A stretch of DNA of 37,905 nt from an uncultured Eubacteriales bacterium (GTDB lineage Bacteria > Bacillota_I > Bacilli_A > RFN20 > CAG-288), in assembly GCA_900316035.1 (NCBI GenBank), contig ONBI01000012.1:1-37905 (forward strand), written 5' to 3'. Made by a program: the position numbers and the translations under genes. This document shows, piece by piece, positions 7,276 to 15,927 of this stretch (within the stretch, counting starts at the first letter, position 1; each line of letters begins with the position of its first letter). The notes beneath the pieces were generated by a model, which had not been told where the DNA came from, did not search any database, and saw nothing but the letters and a program-made list of their open reading frames with translations.

Positions 7276-8751
7276 ATGAAAGACAAGCAATTCGAAACCG
7301 TCATCAAGCAACTCAAATACGAAGTCCTTTCGAACGTTGCCAGATTCTATTGGGATGGAACATTGTTGAGCAACATCACCCGTATTCCGACCATCGTCGT
7401 TCCCGGTCCGAAAGCGACCATGCGTTGCTGTATTTATAAGGAAAGAGCCATCGTCGAAGAAAGAGTCCGCTTAGCGATCGGTGGTGACCAGTACAACAAG
7501 AATATCGTTGAAGTCATTCACGCTGCCTGTGATCAGTGTCCTTTCGGCGGTATGCAGGTCACCGATATCTGCCGTGGCTGCTTAGCCCATCATTGCCGTG
7601 AGGTCTGCCCGAAGGATGCTATCACTATCGATCCGAACACCCGCAGAGCTCACATCGATAAGAGCAAATGTATCAACTGCGGTATGTGTGCAAGAGCCTG
7701 CCCATACGGCGCTATTTCGAACTTCCGCCGTCCTTGTGAAGCTGCCTGCGCCATCAACGCTATCCATGCAGGAGAAGATGGAATCGCCGTTATCGAAGAA
7801 GAGAAATGCACCCGTTGCGGAGCTTGTTCTTATGCCTGCCCATTCGGCGCCATCATGGATAAATCCTATATCCTCCGTTGCATCGATATCCTCAAGGATC
7901 CGAAGAACGAAGGGCATCGTTATCTCATCATAGCTCCTTCGATCGGTACCCAGTTCAACTATGCGAAACTTGGTCAGGTCTTCACTGGCATGAAGAAAAT
8001 CGGTTTCGATTATCTTTTCGAAGCCGCTTTAGGTGCCGATATGGTTGCTTATAACGAAGCCAAGGATCTCAGCGAAGAAGGTACCTGCACTTCCTCTTGT
8101 TGCCCCGCTTTCGTCCGCTATATCAAGACTGCTTTCCCGGAGATTGCCGATAAGATTTCCAATAACCTTTCTCCGATGGCAGCGATGTGCAAATTCATCA
8201 AGCTCAAAGATCCTCAGGCAAAGACCGTCTTTGTCGGACCCTGCATCGCCAAGAAGATGGAAATGTTCAACAAAGAGAGCGCACCGTTTGTCGATTGCGT
8301 CATCACCTTTGAGGAACTCCAGGCTCTGTTCGGAGCGAAGAATATCGAGCTTTCTGAACTCGAAGAGACTTCTTTGGATGAAGCTTCCTATTTCGGAAGA
8401 GTCTTTGCCCGTTCCGGCGGTTTAAGCGAAGCGGTCGCCGAAGCTTTGAAGGAGCAGAACAGCACCTTCGAAGTCAAACCGGTCAAATGCTCCGGTCTTG
8501 CACAGTGCAAGACGGCTTTAACTTCCTTAAAGAACAACCGTCTTGATGGCAATTTCATCGAAGGTATGGCCTGTGTCAACGGCTGTATCGGAGGTCCGGC
8601 TTCGTTAACGCACCGTTTACAGGATACCGTTGTTCAGAATGCCTATTCAAAGAAGAGAGCTAATATCAACATCAAGGAATCTCTCGATGCGGTCAAAGCT
8701 CCGTATGATATCGCTGAAATCGGCTCGACTCCGAAAGTCACAGCAAAATAA
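7276..8751 (+). CDS. Monomeric [FeFe] hydrogenase with N-terminal 4Fe-4S array (group B-like)
   Basis: This 491-residue protein probably evolves hydrogen from reduced ferredoxin. Cys-rich motifs in the first half (residues about 85-195) include CxxCPFGG, CRGC...CREVCPKDAI, KCINCGMCARACPYGAI and KCTRCGACSYACPFGAI, enough for several 4Fe-4S clusters. The H-cluster domain follows. L1 is TSSCCPAF (Cys275 as proton-relay position, Cys276 as ligand), L2 is GPCIAKKMEM (Cys323) and L3 is MACVNGCIGG (Cys433 and Cys437). L2 with GPC rather than MPC, and the short form, fit group B. AGGAG precedes the ATG by 8 bases. With PflB it gives a formate/H2-producing mixed-acid fermentation. The maturases HydEFG are not in the window. 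Confidence 0.9.
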   Translation: MKDKQFETVIKQLKYEVLSNVARFYWDGTLLSNITRIPTIVVPGPKATMRCCIYKERAIVEERVRLAIGGDQYNKNIVEVIHAACDQCPFGGMQVTDICRGCLAHHCREVCPKDAITIDPNTRRAHIDKSKCINCGMCARACPYGAISNFRRPCEAACAINAIHAGEDGIAVIEEEKCTRCGACSYACPFGAIMDKSYILRCIDILKDPKNEGHRYLIIAPSIGTQFNYAKLGQVFTGMKKIGFDYLFEAALGADMVAYNEAKDLSEEGTCTSSCCPAFVRYIKTAFPEIADKISNNLSPMAAMCKFIKLKDPQAKTVFVGPCIAKKMEMFNKESAPFVDCVITFEELQALFGAKNIELSELEETSLDEASYFGRVFARSGGLSEAVAEALKEQNSTFEVKPVKCSGLAQCKTALTSLKNNRLDGNFIEGMACVNGCIGGPASLTHRLQDTVVQNAYSKKRANINIKESLDAVKAPYDIAEIGSTPKVTAK

Positions 8752-8760
8752 ATCATCCCT

Positions 8761-9801
8761 ATGAGAAAACATTCTTTCATAATCGCTTTGCTTCCTCTTC
8801 TCCTTGTTTCCTGCAACACGGAAAAACCTTCTTCACCAAGTGTCGATAGCAGCACTTCTTCAAATAGTACAAGCTCTGCTCCGGTAGAAGAAAAAATCAG
8901 CATCACTTCCTATGTGAAGTCGGTAGCAGAGACAGCTCCAGTTCTTCAGAGTGGAAAATTAGCCGGAGAAGATGTCGATTATGTCGTCACTTCGCAGCCT
9001 GTTCTTTTCGCATCTCAGCAGAAAAACAAATCCTTATCCGTCTATGCAGATGTTGCTAAAGAATTCGGTAAGAAATTCAGTACGGACGGTTTTCCGCAAG
9101 CTGGTCTCTTCATCAAGAAAAGCCTAGACGAAGATGCCACCAAGAAAGCCTCTGTCGAATCCTTCCTTGCCTCTTTCGATACCGATATGACAGATTTGGT
9201 AAACGGTGCTACAAAGGCAGTTACAAACCTTACTACCTATAGCAGCGATGTTACCGTTCAGGCTTCTAAGTTCGGTTTCAATGCCAATGTTTTAAAGAAT
9301 GTCCAGAAGACCAATGGTCTTGCTTTCTTAGAGAAAAACAAGAATCCCGATAGCACCGGTTTTGCAAAGTTCAAAGATCCTCTCGGTATCCATATCACTG
9401 ACACGGATTTGGCTTCCTATTATTCTTCTAAGATTCCTTCGGAAACAACCGAAATGAGTGATCTTTTGTTCTCACTTCTCACTCCTCAGGGAGCGCCCAG
9501 CGCTGCTTTTACCCGCTATGCCAGCAGCAATAATTTCGTCACCGGTCAGCCGAGTGACGTTCAGGCTGCTTTTGCTGCCGGAAATAAAGATTTCATCGTC
9601 TTTGATTCCGTCAACGGATTGAAATTAGCTAAGAAGAATGGCGGCAATTACCTTCTTGTCCGTATGGTTACCTTTGGTAATCTTTATCTTGTTTCTACAG
9701 GTCATGATACGAATAACAAGCTTGATAAAGACGATAAAATTGTCGGTTATGGAGAAGGCTTAGTACCGGATCTTGTTTTCAAGGCGGTCTATTCTGCTTA
9801 A
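8761..9801 (+). CDS. Lipoprotein, probable ABC substrate-binding protein (SsuA/NMT1-like fold suspected)
   Basis: The 346-residue product has a clear lipoprotein signal (MRKHSFIIALLPLLLVSC, Cys18) and a Ser/Thr-rich linker, then a body that starts with a strand-rich segment (VDYVVTSQPVLFAS) as in type-2 periplasmic binding proteins. The sequence alone does not identify a ligand. The gene begins 9 bases after the hydrogenase stop with no Shine-Dalgarno I can see, so translation is likely coupled to the hydrogenase. It is followed immediately by a SsuC/TauC-type permease, which is the main reason to call it a binding protein. Candidates from that transporter class are sulfonates, thiamine or flavin precursors, or other small vitamins; none is demonstrated. 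Confidence 0.65.
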   Translation: MRKHSFIIALLPLLLVSCNTEKPSSPSVDSSTSSNSTSSAPVEEKISITSYVKSVAETAPVLQSGKLAGEDVDYVVTSQPVLFASQQKNKSLSVYADVAKEFGKKFSTDGFPQAGLFIKKSLDEDATKKASVESFLASFDTDMTDLVNGATKAVTNLTTYSSDVTVQASKFGFNANVLKNVQKTNGLAFLEKNKNPDSTGFAKFKDPLGIHITDTDLASYYSSKIPSETTEMSDLLFSLLTPQGAPSAAFTRYASSNNFVTGQPSDVQAAFAAGNKDFIVFDSVNGLKLAKKNGGNYLLVRMVTFGNLYLVSTGHDTNNKLDKDDKIVGYGEGLVPDLVFKAVYSA

Positions 9802-9811
9802 GGTATCGAAT

Positions 9812-10588
9812 ATGAAGGCGAAAGGCAAAAAGCTTCTTCTTTTTCTTCTTGGCATAGCCCTTTGTCTTGCTATCTATGAGATCATCGCTTTCCGCACAGG
9901 ACTAAAATATCTGCCCGAGTTTTTTGTAGCTCTGAAAGGTATGTTCCTCTTGATGGGTAAAAGCCTCACTTGGGTAAGTCTCGGTTATTCGTTGCTGAGG
10001 TTACTGATTTCTTTTGCTGTTTCTACGGTTGTCGGAGTTGTCTTAGGTATCTTAGCCGGTTATTTTGAGCCGGTAGAGAAAGTCCTTGCTCCTTTGATTA
10101 CGATACTGAGAGCCATCCCGACTATCGCTGTTCTTTTCCTTCTGATTGTCTATGTTTCCCATTTCTATCTTTATGTTGTCTTTTTATTGTTGTTCCCTCT
10201 GATTTATCAGGCTTCCTTAGAAGGCTCAAGAGAAATTACAAGACAATATAAAGACGACCTGATGATGCAGGGAAAATGGTGTTGGCGGAACTTGGTCCAG
10301 GTCGTTTTCCCTCTTTCTCAGGATTACATTCTTCTAGGTTTGATTCAAGCCTTAGGCCTTGGTTTCAAAGCCGAAATCATGGCGGAAACCTTCGGTTATT
10401 CTTCTTCTTTCCAAGGTATCGGTAAACTGATTTATCTCTATTACAGTCAGGTCGAATATGCGGATTTAGTCAGTCTTGTTCTTTTAGTTCTTCTGATTTC
10501 TCTTCTCAGCGACGCCCTTCTTCTTTTCCTTCGCGATAAGATAGAAGAAAAACTCGGAATCTCCAAAAAGAGAATCTGGATTCATTAG
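9812..10588 (+). CDS. ABC transporter permease, SsuC/TauC/ThiX type
   Basis: The 258-residue protein has about six membrane helices and the binding-protein-dependent permease signature: the VVGVVLGILAGYFEPVEKVLAP segment, then LRAIPTIAVLFLLIVY, then an EAA-like loop (QYKDDLMMQGKWCWRNLVQVVFP). The ATG at 9812 is preferred to an in-frame start 13 codons earlier inside the lipoprotein gene because AAGG precedes it and the protein then starts with the usual basic residues. It follows the lipoprotein gene by 10 bases. No ATP-binding subunit follows: a terminator comes next, then a convergent gene. The ATPase must be shared or encoded elsewhere. Confidence 0.85.
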   Translation: MKAKGKKLLLFLLGIALCLAIYEIIAFRTGLKYLPEFFVALKGMFLLMGKSLTWVSLGYSLLRLLISFAVSTVVGVVLGILAGYFEPVEKVLAPLITILRAIPTIAVLFLLIVYVSHFYLYVVFLLLFPLIYQASLEGSREITRQYKDDLMMQGKWCWRNLVQVVFPLSQDYILLGLIQALGLGFKAEIMAETFGYSSSFQGIGKLIYLYYSQVEYADLVSLVLLVLLISLLSDALLLFLRDKIEEKLGISKKRIWIH

Positions 10589-10591
10589 AAA

Positions 10592-10626
10592 AGCCATTCC
10601 TCAAAACAAAGAAGAATGGCTCTTTT
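10592..10626. terminator. Bidirectional terminator between the permease gene and pyrG
   Basis: AGCCATTC (10592-10599) pairs with GAATGGCT (10614-10621). It is followed by CTTTTT on the plus strand and by TTTTC on the minus strand. It lies between two convergent genes. Confidence 0.85.
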
Positions 10627-10645
10627 TAATATCTTAGAAAACGGA

Positions 10646-12271
10646 TTACTTCTCTTCCGCTTTACGGGCTTTCTTATGATCGATTGCTGCTTTGACGAAG
10701 CCGCGGAAGAGCGGATGCGGACGATCCGGACGGGACTTGAATTCCGGATGAGCCTGGGTCGCAAGGAAGAACGGATGATCCTTCAGTTCGACCATTTCGA
10801 CAATACGGTTATCCGGCGAGAAACCGACCGGAACTAAGCCGTTAGCAACGAACTGTTCACGGTAATCGTTATTGACTTCATAACGATGACGATGACGTTC
10901 CGAGATATTCTTCGAACCATAGAGCTGATACGCTTTCGAAGTCGGATCAAGAACACACGGATAAGCACCTAAACGCATCGTGCCACCGAGATTGACAACG
11001 CCGTTCTGTTCCGGCATAAGGTCGATGACCGGATGAAGGGTCTGCGGATTGAATTCGGTCGAATCGGCATCCGCATATCCTAAAACATCACGGGCAAACT
11101 CGATCATCGCCGTCTGCATACCTAAGCAGAGACCGAGATACGGAACCTTGTGGGTACGGGCGTACTTGATAGCGCAGAGCATACCATCGATACCACGTTT
11201 ACCGAAACCGCCAGGGACCAGAATGCCATCGCAATCCTTGAGCATATCATCGACGGTATCGTCGTTGACAAGCTCGGAATTGACGAAGTCGATATCGACT
11301 TTCTTATTGAAGGCCCAACCCGCGGCTTTCAGAGCTTCGTTGACGGAGATATAGGCGTCATGAAGAACGACATATTTACCGACAAGAGCAATCTTGATCT
11401 TTTCTTTGGAAGTATGGATTGTATTGACAAGGTTGGTCCAGACCGTGAGATCCGGTTCCGGGCAAGGAATATGAAGGGTTTCGCAGACTGCCTGAGCGAT
11501 ATTTTCTTTTTCGAGAATCAGAGGAAGTTCATAGACCGAATCGCAATCGAGATTCGGAATGACATGGCTTGCCGGAACGTTGCAGAAGAGGGAGATTTTA
11601 TCGATGATGTTCTCCGGAATATTGTCGACTTCCGCACGGCAGACGATGATATCCGGCTGGATACCTAAGGACTGTAAAGACTTGACCGCCATCTGGGTCG
11701 GTTTGGTCTTAAGCTCTTCGCTGGCTTTGAGATACGGAATCAGAGAAACGATGACGACGCAGCAGTTCTCCGCTCCGACTTCATGACGGAACTGACGGAT
11801 TGCTTCTAAGAAAGGCTGCGATTCGATATCGCCGACGGTACCGCCGACTTCGACGATCGTGATGCCGGTTTCATCGGTCTTGAAATTGCGGTGGAAACGG
11901 CTCTTGATCTCGTTAGTGACATGAGGAATGACCTGAACGGTTCCTCCCCCGTAATCACCATGTCTTTCCTTGGCAAGGACGGTCTCATAGACCTTACCGG
12001 TTGTGACATTGGAATACTTATTGAGATTTTCGTCTATGAAACGTTCGTAATGACCTAAATCCAAGTCGGTTTCGGTTCCATCATCGGTGACGAAAACTTC
12101 ACCGTGCTGAATCGGGCTCATCGTCCCCGGATCCACGTTGAGATAAGGGTCGAACTTCTGCATGGTGACATGATAGCCCCTGGCTTTGAGAAGACGGCCT
12201 AAAGAAGCAGCCGTGATACCTTTTCCCAAGCCGGAGATGACACCACCTGTGACGAAAATGTACTTTTCCAT
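10646..12271 (-). CDS. pyrG: CTP synthase
   Basis: This 541-residue enzyme aminates UTP to CTP with glutamine and ATP. The N-terminal synthetase domain starts with the family signature [21 protein letters not shown], including the P-loop. The C-terminal class-I glutamine amidotransferase domain has its nucleophile in GLCLGMQ (Cys382) and the His508/Glu510 pair in AHPEF. Length and order are standard. GGAGGA lies 9 bases before the ATG. The gene has a leader of almost 250 bases with strong secondary structure (separate entry), which suggests control at the RNA level. Confidence 0.98.
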   Translation of the reverse strand: MEKYIFVTGGVISGLGKGITAASLGRLLKARGYHVTMQKFDPYLNVDPGTMSPIQHGEVFVTDDGTETDLDLGHYERFIDENLNKYSNVTTGKVYETVLAKERHGDYGGGTVQVIPHVTNEIKSRFHRNFKTDETGITIVEVGGTVGDIESQPFLEAIRQFRHEVGAENCCVVIVSLIPYLKASEELKTKPTQMAVKSLQSLGIQPDIIVCRAEVDNIPENIIDKISLFCNVPASHVIPNLDCDSVYELPLILEKENIAQAVCETLHIPCPEPDLTVWTNLVNTIHTSKEKIKIALVGKYVVLHDAYISVNEALKAAGWAFNKKVDIDFVNSELVNDDTVDDMLKDCDGILVPGGFGKRGIDGMLCAIKYARTHKVPYLGLCLGMQTAMIEFARDVLGYADADSTEFNPQTLHPVIDLMPEQNGVVNLGGTMRLGAYPCVLDPTSKAYQLYGSKNISERHRHRYEVNNDYREQFVANGLVPVGFSPDNRIVEMVELKDHPFFLATQAHPEFKSRPDRPHPLFRGFVKAAIDHKKARKAEEK

Positions 12272-12389
12272 AATATCGATTCCTCCAAATATCTGTATTC
12301 CAAAAAAACCGAAAACACCGAAAAAGACGGGAAATTAGTTAGACTTAGAACAACAACATACGGGAACGGATTGCTGTTTTTCCTGTTTT

Positions 12390-12475
12390 CAGAGGGGTGA
12401 AGAGCCCATCTCTATCCTGCTTCGCAAGGATAGTGAGGAAGAAGAGAGACACAACGGTTTCTCTTTGTTCCCCTG
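12390..12475 (-). promoter_or_regulatory. Rod-like structured element in the pyrG leader
   Basis: Three stacked stems can be drawn: CAG/CTG, GGGG/CCCC and AAGAG/CTCTT (12390-12404 with 12461-12475). They enclose a 7-bp hairpin, CTATCCT/AGGATAG (12413-12419 with 12427-12433). A further hairpin with arms CTGAG/CTCAG (about 12473-12505) precedes it in the minus-strand transcript. It does not match T-box, TPP, SAM or lysine riboswitch cores. No GGGC-type reiterative start is apparent as in the Bacillus pyrG mechanism. The function is unknown. Confidence 0.4.
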
Positions 12476-12524
12476 AGACGAGATAGTTTAGCTCTCTTGG
12501 CTCAGAAAAAAACATAACGCCAAC

Positions 12525-12530
12525 ATTATA
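12525..12530 (-). promoter_or_regulatory. Promoter -10 box of pyrG
   Basis: A perfect TATAAT on the minus strand lies 254 bases upstream of the pyrG ATG, in the 412-base divergent interval with metG. The -35 region is GC-rich and unlike TTGACA. It defines the long structured leader. Confidence 0.5.
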
Positions 12531-12649
12531 GTCTCAACCCCCTTTCCGGGAGAAGAGTTTTTTGTTTTTTAAGTGCGCTTTCCTCGTCCCTGCCGAAGAA
12601 AAGAGAATCTTTTCCTCAGAAGGGAGAAAATCACACGAATAAATAGGTA

Positions 12650-12655
12650 TATAAT
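12650..12655 (+). promoter_or_regulatory. Promoter -10 box of metG
   Basis: TATAAT lies 28 bases upstream of the metG ATG, giving a short leader that carries AAGGAG. No T-box or S-box lies between this box and the gene. Confidence 0.5.
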
Positions 12656-12683
12656 AAGAAAGTTCTAAACAAGGAGATCAGCT

Positions 12684-14300
12684 ATGACGGCAGGAAAAAA
12701 GAAGAATTTCTATATCACTACCCCGATCTATTATGCTTCGGGAAACATCCATATCGGCCACACTTATTGCTGTGTCTGCGCCGATACCATCGCCCGTTAT
12801 AAGAGATTAGCGGGATACAATGTCCGCTTCATGACTGGAAGCGATGAACACGGTCAGAAGATTCAGGAAAAAGCCGAGGCCGCAGGATTAGAGCCGCAGG
12901 CCTATGTCGATAAAATCGCTCAGTCTTTCAAGGATGTTTGGAAAGCTCTGAACATCTCTTACGATTGGTATGTAAGAACTACCGACGACTATCATGTCGC
13001 CTGTGTGAAGAAAGTATTCACCGAGCTCCTTGAAAAAGGAGATATCTACTTAGGCGAATACAAAGGCTGGTACTGCACTCCGGATGAAACCTTCTGGAGC
13101 GATAGCCAGGTCATCGTCGATGAACACGGCAATCACTTCTGCCCGGATTGTCATCGTCCGGTCCATCTCGATTCCGAAAAAGCCTACTTCCTCAACGTCA
13201 AAAAGTTCGTTCCGTGGCTTCTTTCGTTCTATGAACAGCACCCGGACTTCTTCGCTAAGGATAAGATGAACGAGATGATCAACACCTTCATCAAACCTGG
13301 GCTTGAAGATCTCTGCATCACCAGAACCTCTTTCTCTTGGGGTATTCCGATCAACGAAGATCCGAAACACGTCGTCTATGTCTGGATCGACGCGCTTCTC
13401 AACTACATCTCGGCTTTAGGATATAAATCCAACGATGAGAAACTCTTCAAGACCTTCTGGGGAGACGATTGTGAAATCGTCCATCTGGTCGGTCGTGATA
13501 TCACCCGTTTCCATACGATCTACTGGCCGATTCTTCTCCATGCCTTAGGATTAAGAGAACCGGATAAAGTCATCGTCCATGGTCTTCTGTTAACGAAGTC
13601 CGGTGTCAAACTTTCCAAGTCCTTAGGAAATGCTATTTCTCCGTATCCGCTCATCGAGCGCTATGGTGTTGATTCGCTCCGTTACTATATGGTCCGTGAA
13701 ATTGAATTCGGAAGCGATGGTAACTTCACTCCGACCCAGTTCATCGACCGTCTCAACGCGGATCTTGCCAATAACTACGGTAACCTTGTCAACCGTACGC
13801 TTTCGATGATCAATAAATACTTCAATGGTGTCATCCCTGCTTATCAGGAACCGACTTCCGAAATCACCAAGAAGCTCTATCAGGATATCCACGATAAGCT
13901 TGTTCAATACAACACCTATATGGAAGATCTCAAGATCACCGATGGTGCAGCGAAAGCAATGGAACTGGTCAACTTAGGAAACAAATACTTCGATGATATC
14001 GCTCCATGGAGCCAGGCCAAGAACGGCAACACCGTTCTTCTTGCCGAATGCCTCTATGCCGCTAGTGAAATCATCCGTATCGGTTCGATCATCCTTTCGC
14101 CGATGATTCCGAGCAAGAGCAAAGAAGCTCTGGATCAGGAGAATGTTCCGGAAGAACTGAGAACTTTGGATTCTACTAAGGAAATCGGAAAACTCAGCAA
14201 CATCAAAATCAATCCGATCACGGCTCTCTTCCCTCGTCTTAAGAAGGATGACGAAGTCAAATATCTGACCGAACTGATCGACGGTCCAGCTAAGAAGTGA
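12684..14300 (+). CDS. metG: Methionyl-tRNA synthetase
   Basis: This 538-residue class-I aminoacyl-tRNA synthetase has the HIGH motif at residues 23-26 (NIHIGHTY) and the second signature as KLSKS (residues 309-313) instead of the usual KMSKS. The inserted connective domain has YCTPDETFWSDSQ and one intact CPDC pair, so at most half of a zinc site is kept. The anticodon-binding alpha-helical domain follows. There is no C-terminal Trbp111-like tRNA-binding domain, as in the shorter form. AAGGAG precedes the ATG, and the gene ends in TGA followed by a terminator. Confidence 0.96.
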   Translation: MTAGKKKNFYITTPIYYASGNIHIGHTYCCVCADTIARYKRLAGYNVRFMTGSDEHGQKIQEKAEAAGLEPQAYVDKIAQSFKDVWKALNISYDWYVRTTDDYHVACVKKVFTELLEKGDIYLGEYKGWYCTPDETFWSDSQVIVDEHGNHFCPDCHRPVHLDSEKAYFLNVKKFVPWLLSFYEQHPDFFAKDKMNEMINTFIKPGLEDLCITRTSFSWGIPINEDPKHVVYVWIDALLNYISALGYKSNDEKLFKTFWGDDCEIVHLVGRDITRFHTIYWPILLHALGLREPDKVIVHGLLLTKSGVKLSKSLGNAISPYPLIERYGVDSLRYYMVREIEFGSDGNFTPTQFIDRLNADLANNYGNLVNRTLSMINKYFNGVIPAYQEPTSEITKKLYQDIHDKLVQYNTYMEDLKITDGAAKAMELVNLGNKYFDDIAPWSQAKNGNTVLLAECLYAASEIIRIGSIILSPMIPSKSKEALDQENVPEELRTLDSTKEIGKLSNIKINPITALFPRLKKDDEVKYLTELIDGPAKK

Positions 14301-14312
14301 TCTTAAGCCAAG

Positions 14313-14349
14313 AAAAAACTCCTTTGAAACCAAATCAGAGGAGTTTTTT
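14313..14349. terminator. Bidirectional terminator between metG and the MBL-fold gene
   Basis: AAAAAACTCCTTTG pairs with CAGAGGAGTTTTTT (one mismatch), with T-runs on both strands. It lies between convergent genes. Confidence 0.88.
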
Positions 14350-14360
14350 AATGCTTGTCA

Positions 14361-15014
14361 TCAATCTTCTAAAGCAGCTTTGAAATAAGGATTCGTCTCT
14401 TTCTCAATACCGATACGGGAGATACCACCGTGTCCTGGATAAATGACAAGATAATCGGATAAAGAGGAGAGTTTCTTCAGGGAAGAAGAGATTGTTTCCG
14501 GTGTTGAAGTCGGTAAGTCGGTTCTTCCGATACTACCTTTGAACAGGGTATCGCCGGTGAAAAGAGCATTATCGTCTTCAAAGAAATAGCAGACCGAACC
14601 CTGTGTATGGAACGGGGTATGAATCACCAGGACTTTGGTGTTCTTGAAAGTGAGCTCTTCACCATCTTCAATATCGGTCGTATCGACATTGAGAAGAAGA
14701 TTCTTGTCTCCTTCCATCGTCGGAACATTCAAAGCGGGATCCGTGAGAAGAGGCTTATCTTCCGGAGAAAGGTAGACAGGGATATCGTATTTGAAGTGAC
14801 GTAAGAAAGAAGGTAGCCCGCGGACATGGTCTGCATGCGCATGGGTTAAAAGTACACCGACTACTTTCTCGTAGTGGGTATCGATATAATCCGTCACATC
14901 CCGTTTGGTCGATCCGATATCGACCACAAGGCAGGAGTAACCGATTTTTCCGATGACATAAGTGTTCGCCGAGAACTCATTCGGGTTGTCGTCGAAATTG
15001 AATACTTTGACCAT
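14361..15014 (-). CDS. Metallo-beta-lactamase-fold hydrolase (glyoxalase II-like)
   Basis: The 217-residue protein has the THAHADH metal motif (His58, His60, Asp62, His63). Later ligands lie in the segments LFTGDTLFKGSIGRTDLP and YPGHGGIS. This pattern belongs to the YcbL/GloB-like branch of thioester hydrolases; the substrate is not determined by sequence. The start ATG at 15014 gives the standard N-terminus but has no Shine-Dalgarno. A TATAAT lies only 15-20 bases upstream, so the mRNA should be almost leaderless. Confidence 0.88.
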   Translation of the reverse strand: MVKVFNFDDNPNEFSANTYVIGKIGYSCLVVDIGSTKRDVTDYIDTHYEKVVGVLLTHAHADHVRGLPSFLRHFKYDIPVYLSPEDKPLLTDPALNVPTMEGDKNLLLNVDTTDIEDGEELTFKNTKVLVIHTPFHTQGSVCYFFEDDNALFTGDTLFKGSIGRTDLPTSTPETISSSLKKLSSLSDYLVIYPGHGGISRIGIEKETNPYFKAALED

Positions 15015-15028
15015 AAGGAAACAAAAAC

Positions 15029-15034
15029 ATTATA
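15029..15034 (-). promoter_or_regulatory. -10 box giving a near-leaderless MBL mRNA
   Basis: TATAAT on the minus strand ends 14 bases before the ATG at 15014. A start 6-7 bases after the box leaves a leader of about 8 bases without any AGGAGG-like sequence. Confidence 0.55.
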
Positions 15035-15182
15035 TCGAAACTCTTTCGTCTTGGCTATGTTCTCTCGCTCCGATTGTGTATTTTTTAGTGCCGTTATAGC
15101 GATAACTATGGGATTTTAGACACTTTACAGAAAAACTATCCACCAGGTGAGAACACAGGGTGCAAAAGCCTTTCTATTTCGA

Positions 15183-15188
15183 TATAAT
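15183..15188 (+). promoter_or_regulatory. -10 box of the TM2 gene
   Basis: TATAAT lies 28 bases upstream of the ATG at 15216. GTGCAA, a weak -35, lies 17 bases further up. Confidence 0.5.
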
Positions 15189-15215
15189 AGAGAGACTTTG
15201 ATAGGAGAAATACAT

Positions 15216-15470
15216 ATGGCTGATACAAAAGCGGTATATGGCGTAGAGGAAAAGAAACTCGATGGTTGGTTGATTGTCGTTCTGATTTTCTTAGGTTGGT
15301 TCGGTATCGATAAATTCTATGTTGCGAAAGCCTGGAAAGGTGCTTGGAAGTATGCTCTCGTCAAGTTCCTCTACACCTGCATCGGTTTAGGTGTCCTCTG
15401 GAATCTTTTCGATATCATCAAAGCTTTCCAAAAAAAATATCAGATCGATTTCCGGGAATATTTCCGTTAA
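15216..15470 (+). CDS. TM2-domain membrane protein
   Basis: The small 84-residue protein has two membrane helices (about residues 17-31 and 47-67) joined by the TM2 hallmark: GWFGIDKFYVAKAWKGAWK, then GLGVLWNLFDIIKAF. The start at 15216 is chosen over an open frame 23 codons longer because AGGAG lies 8 bases before it and a TATAAT lies within the longer version. TM2 proteins are widespread and mostly of unknown role. The basic tail (QKKYQIDFREYFR) is probably cytoplasmic. Confidence 0.85.
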   Translation: MADTKAVYGVEEKKLDGWLIVVLIFLGWFGIDKFYVAKAWKGAWKYALVKFLYTCIGLGVLWNLFDIIKAFQKKYQIDFREYFR

Positions 15471-15510
15471 AGAGGAGTGTATCTCTTGCCTCTCTCTTTC
15501 CCCGCTATGG

Positions 15511-15516
15511 TAGAAT
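15511..15516 (+). promoter_or_regulatory. Extended -10 of the superoxide reductase gene
   Basis: TGGTAGAAT (extended -10 form) lies 27 bases before the ATG. TTGCCT lies 19 bases further up as a possible but widely spaced -35. AAGGAG at 15528 serves the gene. Confidence 0.45.
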
Positions 15517-15542
15517 AGAGTCAATGTAAGGAGAATACTGCA

Positions 15543-15905
15543 ATGGTCAAATTCGTTCAGAATACGCAGACGAAAGAAGTCTTCATGGTTCTTGATGAAG
15601 CTCCGCTTAAAGAAAACGAAGTCGAGCTCAAAGCCAACACTACCGATGCTGCTAAGGAAAAACATGTTCCGGTCATCGAGCAGGAAGGCAATAAGGTCAA
15701 GGTCACCGTCGGTTCGGTCCTTCATCCGATGACGGAAGCTCATCACATTTCCTTCATCGTCTTAGAGACCGAGGATAAGGCCGTTATGAAGACCCTGGAT
15801 CCGACTGGTGCTCCGGTTGCGGAATTCACGCTCGCCGATGGGGAAAAGCCGGTTGCCGCTTACGAGTATTGCAACCTTCATGGCCTCTGGGTCAAGAAGG
15901 CCTAA
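15543..15905 (+). CDS. Superoxide reductase (neelaredoxin/desulfoferrodoxin family) lacking centre I
   Basis: This 120-residue protein probably reduces superoxide to peroxide with a Fe(His)4Cys centre. The ligand pattern is complete and has family spacing: His41, His61, His67, Cys110 and His113, with the Glu-Lys pair before His41 (KEKHVP). The first 35 residues keep the length and position of the N-terminal desulforedoxin domain (MVKFVQNTQTKEVFMVLDEA) but all four of its cysteines are gone; Cys110 is the only cysteine in the protein. It thus acts like a one-iron enzyme with a vestigial first domain, comparable to the Treponema type. It is followed by its own terminator. A protective role fits the oxygen-sensitive PFL and hydrogenase nearby. 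Confidence 0.9.
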   Translation: MVKFVQNTQTKEVFMVLDEAPLKENEVELKANTTDAAKEKHVPVIEQEGNKVKVTVGSVLHPMTEAHHISFIVLETEDKAVMKTLDPTGAPVAEFTLADGEKPVAAYEYCNLHGLWVKKA

Positions 15906-15927
15906 TATCATCTCAATCCGCATCTAG

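Noticed and set aside
12390..12505. pyrG leader as a T-box, TPP riboswitch or 6S RNA
   Set aside because: The T-box AGGGTGG sequence and TPP cores are absent, and no terminator closes a 6S-like rod; left as an unassigned leader.
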